Below are positions 58,344 to 64,000 of a stretch of DNA of 64,000 nt, piece after piece (the first letter of the stretch is position 1; each line of letters starts with the position of its first letter). The stretch comes from Capsaspora owczarzaki ATCC 30864 (Eukaryota; Opisthokonta; Filasterea), in contig NW_011887305.1 in NCBI RefSeq assembly GCF_000151315.2, positions 240,147 to 304,146 of the forward strand, read 5' to 3'. The translations under genes and the position numbers were made by a program. The notes beneath the pieces are model-generated. The model searched no databases, was not told the origin of the DNA, and was given only the letters and a program-made list of their open reading frames with translations.

Positions 58344-61300
58344 ATGTCTGAAGGAGTCCAATTCAACAACATTTCGCTCTTGAGCAAGGGCAAGCTGGTA
58401 GGTCGCCTTGCTCTCGCTCTTCCTTCTCTTCTCTATTGGAACAAGAGTGCTGCATCTGTTTGTGGTTGCGAGACTGGTCGCGCTTGCTTGTCGTTGGGCG
58501 ACGACGGCAAACGGCGTTTTGATGGACGTTCAGATTTTGGCGGGAACTGCTGCCTTTCCCGCCAAAATTTTGATGAGGCATCCATGTGCTGTTCGCGCTT
58601 GCCCTCGCCCGCTACAGTCCCGTGCATCCGCTCTGAATGACGAAATGCCGCTCTTAGACGCCTGTGCTAGGGTTTCGAGCCGTTGTTGGTCGCCGCTCGT
58701 CTGCCATCGAGCCCAGAGAAAGCGCCAACGCTTGAGATCTTGCGCTTTTTTTTTTTTTTTTGTTTGTTTGTTTCTTTTTTTTTTTTTTTTTTTTTTTTCG
58801 TTCGTTGCACTTGCGCTCTGTCGTTGGATCGACGTCCGACCTTGTCTCACGTTGACATGTTGCTCATTGCCCCTTGCCTGTGCAGTTCAAGGGCATGGTC
58901 AAGATGCAAGAGGCCGGCGTTGCGTTCAAGAACCAAGCGACTGGCGCAGTCACACTCGCTGCAAGCTCCGACTTGCGCGGCTTTGCGTGGCACCGCGCGG
59001 CAACGGGCTACGAGCTGGCCATCCAGCTGCCCTCCAGCAAGCTCCGATTGCTCGGGTTTAAGGAGGCGCACTTGACAGACATTGAGCAGTACGTTTCGTC
59101 GACGTTCCACCAGACTGTGCAGGTAAATATGCAGCCAATGCGTGTTCACACTTTTGCTTCCATTGATGCCTGCTACGAACGAAGGAGTTGCAAAAGGCCA
59201 AATGCATCATCTCTAAACATCAAATCTCATCTCTGCGCACAGACCTCGGATATCGCCACGAAAGGCTGGACGTGGGGCGAGCCGCGATTCACTGGCAACG
59301 GACTGGCCTTCTACGTCGATGGCAAGGTCGCGTTCGAATTGCCGCTGTCTGACGTGTCGCAGACGCACATGAAGAAGAACGACATTACCCTCGAGTTCAA
59401 GCAGGACGATCCCAACGATGACGACCAACAGTTGGTCAACATGCGCTTTGTGGTCCATCCGAGCGCCGTGCTCGAGTCGGAAGATCCCGTCGAGAAGGCG
59501 CGCCGCGAGGAGGAGCGCAAGAAGCGTGAGCGCATCGAGCGAGACAAGCGAAACGCTGCTCGCGCCCGGCGAAACGACCTGCGTCGACGACGACGCGAAG
59601 CCGAGCAAAGCACCATCATGCAGGTCGACGGCGAGGAGCCTGCACCGACCCAAGTCAGTTCCGACGAGGAGGACTCTGCGTCGGAACCCGAGGAGGCAGA
59701 GGAAGGCGTTGAGGGCGACGAGCACGAGCTGCCAGTCACGCGCCTCTTCCAGCGCATTCTCGGCAAGGTCGATGTCGCGCACACTGCGGGCGACGTTATT
59801 GTGTCCCTGCTCGATGTCAACTGCCAGACGCCTCGCGGCCGCTACCAGATGGACTTTTACCCCACCATGCTCACGTTGCACGGCCAGACCCACGACTTCA
59901 AGATTCCGTTCGCGTCCATTTCAAAGACGTTCGTGCTGCCCCATCCCGACCAGTTCCGAGTCTTTGTTGTCTTGGCGCTTGATCCGCCCGTGCGACAGGG
60001 CCAAACCCCGTATCCCTTCATTGTCTTCCTGCTCCAGACGGAAGGCCGGGAAATTTCGGTCGAGCTCAACATGACCGAGGCCGAGATTGCCGAGAAGAAC
60101 CTCCAGGTCTCCAAGCTGATCAACAAGAACGTGCGCGAAGGCGATGCGCCCAAGCCCAACCACTTTGCCATCACCAAGGAAATGTCTGGCGGCGAGGTGA
60201 TGATTCTGGCGCGTCTGCTGTCCGCCATGTCCGTCCGACTGCCAATTCAGCCCGCCGCGGCCTCCTCCAAGGACAAGGCATACTCTGAGCAGCACGGCTA
60301 CAAGGCCTCGTACAGGGCGTCGGATGGCTACCTCTTCCCGCTCGAGAACGCCTTCATCTTTGTGCACAAGCCATTGACGTATATTCACTACTCGGACATT
60401 AAGACGGTCACGTTCGAGCGCGGTAGCTCGATTCTGAAGACGTTCGCCTTCACCATCGTCACCCACTCGGGCACTGGATTTACCTTCAATAGCATTCCCA
60501 AGGAAGAGCAGCGAAATCTCGAGCAGTTCTGCAACGCCAAGGCGCGCTCCAAGGGCTTTTCCGTCGTCGCAGACAAGCCACCGGCTCGCGGTGCTGCCGC
60601 CGCCGCTGGCGATGACAGCGATGACGAAGACGGCGCCATCCACAGCGACGATGAAGAGAACGACTCGTACAAGCGCCGCATGAAGAAGGAGGGCCATGCT
60701 CGCGAGATTGCCGGCGATGACTATGATTCGGAAGAAGGAGGGGGGCGGTTATTTGGTGGGTGGAACAATGGAAACGAGGTGTACTCGGTGCTCATCTTTG
60801 CCTTCTGATCTTTCGTGTAACAGAGGATGAAGATTTCCAGGCAAACTCTGATGTTGAAGAAGTCGGCGAAGAGTGAGTTTTTTTCGTTTTTCGTTTTTGT
60901 TGTTTTTGGCGAGATGCATCTTTTGCTCTGTGCTAACTCTGTGCTTGCCTACAGGTTTGACGAGAACTACACTTCGAGCTCCGACGACAGTGGAAGCGAC
61001 AGCTCGGACAGCGGCTCTGGGAGCGAGGATGAAAATGGCGAGCCCAAAGTCAAGAAGGCAAAGAAGCACAAGAAGGAGCACAAGCCAAAGCCTGTGCGCA
61101 AGGCCCCCAAAAAGAGCTCATCACCGACAAAGAAGGCCGCCAAGGACAAGAACGCGCCAAAGAAGCCCATGTCGTCGTACATGCTGTGGGCGAATGAGAA
61201 TCGCGCCGCGTTTAAGGCGAAGAATCCTGACGCGAACGTAATGGAACTCGGCAGCATCCTTGGCAACGCATGGAAGGAGCTCGGCGAGTCGGAAAAGAAT

Positions 61301-61597
61301 GTAAGCAGAAGAGGAGACGATTGGGATTGTTGTGAGTCCGTTGAATTGGCGCTGACTCGTGTCCTGGAATGTTGTGTCCTTTCTTAGAGCTGGGCCGAAA
61401 AAGCAACCGAAGCACGCAAGGCCTACGAAATTACTCTGGCAGAGTACGAGCAAAAGAAGAAGGAGCGCGCTGCAGCTGGCGAGCCCATGGACGTGGATGA
61501 AGAGCCCGCAAAACCCAAGAAGAAGGCGGCTGCCTCCACCTCATCGTCGTCGTCCAAGAAGTTCAAGAGCGAGGAGTTTATTGAAGATTCCGACTAG
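58344..61597 (+). CDS. SSRP1: SSRP1, FACT histone-chaperone subunit with HMG box
   Basis: Six exons: 58344-58397, 58886-59122, 59243-60755, 60824-60872, 60955-61300 and 61388-61597, total 2,409 nt, 802 aa. N-terminal Pob3-N/PH1 region: MSEGVQFNNISLLSKGKL, FKGMVKMQEAGVAFKN, then DIATKGWTWGEPRFTGNGLA. A highly charged insert lies at about residues 184-263. The middle double-PH domain: GRYQMDFYPTMLTLHGQTHD, FVVLALDPPVRQGQTPYPFI and YKASYRASDGYLFPLENAFI. Then an acidic region (about 590-640), a Lys-rich linker and one HMG box (NAPKKPMSSYMLWANENRAA, about 685-750). The tail EEFIEDSD matches the SSRP1 end. With SPT16 it forms FACT, which handles H2A-H2B during transcription and replication. Length is above the usual 700 because of the insert. 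It converges with IWS1. Confidence 0.95.
58534..58568. promoter_or_regulatory. Inverted pair of E2F-consensus-like sites in SSRP1 intron 1
   Basis: ATTTTGGCGGGAA at 58534-58546 and its exact reverse complement TTCCCGCCAAAAT at 58556-58568, separated by 9 bp. Each arm contains TTTGGCGGGAA, the E2F/DP core. Position is about 190 bp downstream of the ATG, inside intron 1 (58398-58885). Confidence 0.5.
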
Positions 61598-61811
61598 TGT
61601 GTGCTGAGTGAGAGGAAAGTTGTGTTCAAAATATTATGGATCATTTCGTTTTGTTCGTGTTTTTTTTTTTTTTTTCATTCACCAGGCTGAGTGCATCGAA
61701 CTGGTGGCTTTTGCTGCTGAAAACGACGTGTGCAAAAAATAGCTAGCTTTATACCGACGTGTGCGACAATGGCTAATGGTTGCTTGCTTTATATATCAAA
61801 CCGAGAAAAAG

Positions 61812-63970
61812 TTACATGATGCAATGCTTCGATTCGACGATGCCACCAACAGCTTGTTGACGCGATTTCGAGGTCTTGGATTTGCTAGCTTGGATTCGTC
61901 GCGAGAAAGCCGCGAGCACGGCTTCGGAGGCAGCATCTTGCACCTGCGGAAGACGACAGAGTCGAGTCAGCGAAAAATGATTGCAGCAAAATGAAGAACT
62001 GGCCACAAAACGTACCTCAGTGGTTGCGCTCGTAGGAGCATCGGCAGCGACTCGGGGGCGAACCAGATATTCTCGCGTGGATGGTTGGGGCAGGCGTGCG
62101 TGTTGGCGGCCAGCCTCAGGACTGCAAAAGCAGCAGCAGGGGACGGTGAGAAAATGCAGGCAGGCAGGCGCTTTCTCAAACGCAAGGGCAGATGACTTAC
62201 GCTGCTGCGAGTACATTTTCTGCTTGCTCGCGATGACGCCGAGCCAGATCGCTGACGTTTGCGAAAGGGAGGGATGCAAGAATGAGACAAGGAGCGCGAA
62301 ATTATTCTGTTTCCCCAATCAATCCTGACAATCAAAGCATACCTTTCGGAAAGAACCACAGACTGCTTTTCTTGATCGGCATGAGCGGCTTCCAAGTTGA
62401 AGAGAGAACGAGACCATTTGTCTGAAATTGGAAAGGCAAAGCATTGAGCAGTCGACCCAAACGAATGAGATGCTCAGATCCAAAAGGCCAAACACACCAC
62501 AAGCCCAACATACCGATGAGAGTTTTGGCAATGCGCTTGTTTTGTTGCGTCTCGTCTTTGTGGACTTTCAGAATAAACACAATTTTGCCGAGCTCGCTAG
62601 ATTGCAAAGCATCTTGAAGATCCTCGTCCATGTCTGCCAGGTTCATCTGGTGAAAGCGATACGAAAAGCAAGGGTGGTGAGCAGCGGCAGAAAATCGCAC
62701 GAGAACAAAACACAAGTTGCAGCAGCAAAGTACCAGATCCAGCAGAGTGAGCAATTTGGTGCGAATCGATTCTGTCGGTAGCGAGCCGTCGGGCAGCGGG
62801 CGAAGCCACTCGGCAATGGCAGCCAAAATGCCGCACTCCATGAACATTTCGTGCAGTTGAACTCTGAACAAGAGAGACAGAGGGAAACACAAAAAAAAAA
62901 AAGTGAGCATTCAGGTTACACGTCTCACTGCAATCTCGTTGATCCCCATTTGTTGAAAGCGCGTGTGGCACACGACAATCTCCCACACAATCCAACCCAA
63001 CCAAAACTCACTTTCGAAGCTCGGAATCCACATCCGCGAGCATCTTGAGCTTGGAGAGGCCAGGCATGCGCTTTTCACGAGCAGCCTTGTCGTCGCGGGC
63101 AGCGCGTTGCATCTTGTCGACAAAGGCTCGAACACCTGCTTTGATTTCTTGGAGTCGCTCGTCCGAAAACTTGTCAAACTTTTCGGGCTTGACGCGCTTG
63201 GCCTTCATGCGCTCCATAATTTCGTCGAAAGCGCCCCGGGATTTGGGTGCGCTCTCGAAGGACGCCTCGGAGCGCGTCTTGGAGGGCTTGTCTGCACGAG
63301 CCTTCTTGCGCGCGCCGTCCTGGCTGCTTTGGTCTGTGACGGCGTCGTCGGGATCGGACTCGTCCTCTGCGTCTTGGCGGGGGACACTGCTCGCCGCAGG
63401 ACCATCTGAAGCTACAGAGTCTGCAAAGGATCGCTTTTGCTTGTTCCTGCGCGGTCCAAGGTTGTCTGCGTCCTTGCCAGCCTCGCGATGGAGAGCAGCA
63501 GCTTCCGCAGCAACTTCATCGTCCTCGTCCCCGCTGACGACCGCCTTGGCAGCCTTTCCGCGCTTCTTCTCCTTGCCAGTGGCCTTGTTGCTCTTGCTCT
63601 TGTCCTTCTTGCTGCTCTTGTCCGAGTCCCTGTCCTTCTTCTTGTTGCTCTTCTTTGAGCTGCTGCTGGCTCGTCGATTGTCGCCGTCCTCGTCCTCGTC
63701 CTCATCCTCGTCCTGGTCCGGATTGTCCAGCGCAAGTTCAAACCCAGCGAACGACGTCGATGCTGCCTGCTGACGATCGCCCGACGCTGCTCCTCCAGCC
63801 GCGCCCGAGAAGCTCGCCAGCGCGTCTGCAGCGTCGTCGTCGCCAAAGATGTCGTCGAGGTTGTCCTCCTCGCCGCCCATCGCCGCGCCAGACTCGGTCG
63901 GGTTGAACAAGAAGCCCTGGTGATGCTCGTTTCCAGCGCCAGTCAGAGTGGAGGCGGTCGTCGTCGACAT
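61812..63970 (-). CDS. IWS1: IWS1/SPN1 transcription elongation factor
   Basis: Seven exons: 63012-63970, 62734-62863, 62514-62646, 62343-62421, 62201-62251, 62016-62121 and 61812-61943, total 1,590 nt, 529 aa. The N-terminal half is acidic then Lys/Ser-rich and disordered, as in IWS1. The TFIIS N-terminal-like domain runs from about residue 250 to 420: RGAFDEIMERMKAKRVKPEK, LSKLKMLADVDSELRKVQLH, FMECGILAAIAEWLRPLPDG, SLPTESIRTKLLTLLDLMNL and LGKIVFILKVHKDETQQNKR followed by KWSRSLF. The C-terminal STREYLVRPRV corresponds to the NKDYVVRPKW element of human IWS1. IWS1 binds SPT6 and RNA polymerase II and links elongation to histone handling. The ATG at 63970 (MSTTTASTLTG) is 30 bp from the window edge; an upstream exon cannot be excluded. 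Confidence 0.92.
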
Positions 63971-64000
63971 TGGCTGCTGAGCTTGTTGCTCTCGTCCTGC

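Noticed and set aside
1-64000. Search for transposons, retroelements, tRNA, rRNA and CRISPR arrays
   Set aside because: I saw no terminal repeats with a transposase or reverse-transcriptase frame, no convincing A-box/B-box pair, no rRNA-like sequence and no regularly spaced repeats. tRNA absence is by eye only; a covariance-model scan would settle it.

Overview
The window reads as nuclear DNA of a unicellular relative of animals. I see 18 protein-coding genes, most of them split by GT-AG introns of roughly 50-600 bp, with long poly-Q, poly-A, poly-T and poly-S runs in the coding regions and short intergenic spacers rich in homopolymers and CA repeats. The gene content (BAF, VRK, DBF4, a class C GPCR, GET1/WRB, a Roco protein fused to an IRAK/RLK-like kinase fold, kinesin-14) points to an opisthokont on the holozoan side. 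The style is what I would expect of a filasterean such as Capsaspora owczarzaki, but that species name is inference. I found no transposon, retroelement, CRISPR array, rRNA or tRNA.

Layout, left to right. 1-3741 (-): a poly-Q protein running off the left edge. 5549-9663 (-): an LRR-Roc-COR-kinase (Roco) protein that lacks the P-loop and carries a degenerate kinase domain. 10297-11368 (+): GET1/WRB, divergent from it. 11607-19556 (-): a giant single-exon CPSF-A/DDB1-family protein. 20321-22763 (+): a Ser/Pro-rich protein of unknown function. 22987-25472 (-): galactokinase/GalNAc kinase. 25780-29404 (-): DBF4. 29686-32365 (-): a FAAH-type amidase. 33884-37190 (+): kinesin-14. 37443-38695 (-): GOT1. 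38892-44179 (-): a class C GPCR. 44837-47260 (+): a VRK kinase. 47774-52074 (+): a large ankyrin-repeat protein. 52576-53559 (+): BAF. 53962-56344 (+): a sterol O-acyltransferase. 56665-57708 (-): ribosomal protein uS12/RPS23. 58344-61597 (+): SSRP1 (FACT). 61812-63970 (-): IWS1/SPN1.

For most multi-exon genes I rebuilt the splicing by hand. The joined exons have lengths divisible by three and reproduce the family alignment; where that failed (first exons of the galactokinase and Ser/Pro-rich genes, start of the ankyrin gene) I say so.

Functional links. The window is rich in chromatin and cell-cycle factors: DBF4, FACT, IWS1, VRK with its classical substrate BAF, a mitotic-type kinesin and a CPSF/DDB1-like scaffold. 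Consensus E2F-like sequences lie in the first introns of both DBF4 and SSRP1. A second pattern is a very short first coding exon (sometimes only the ATG) followed by a first intron of about 0.5-0.6 kb, seen in five genes. The most unusual protein is the Roco at 5549-9663, where both the GTPase P-loop and the kinase catalytic residues appear to be lost.
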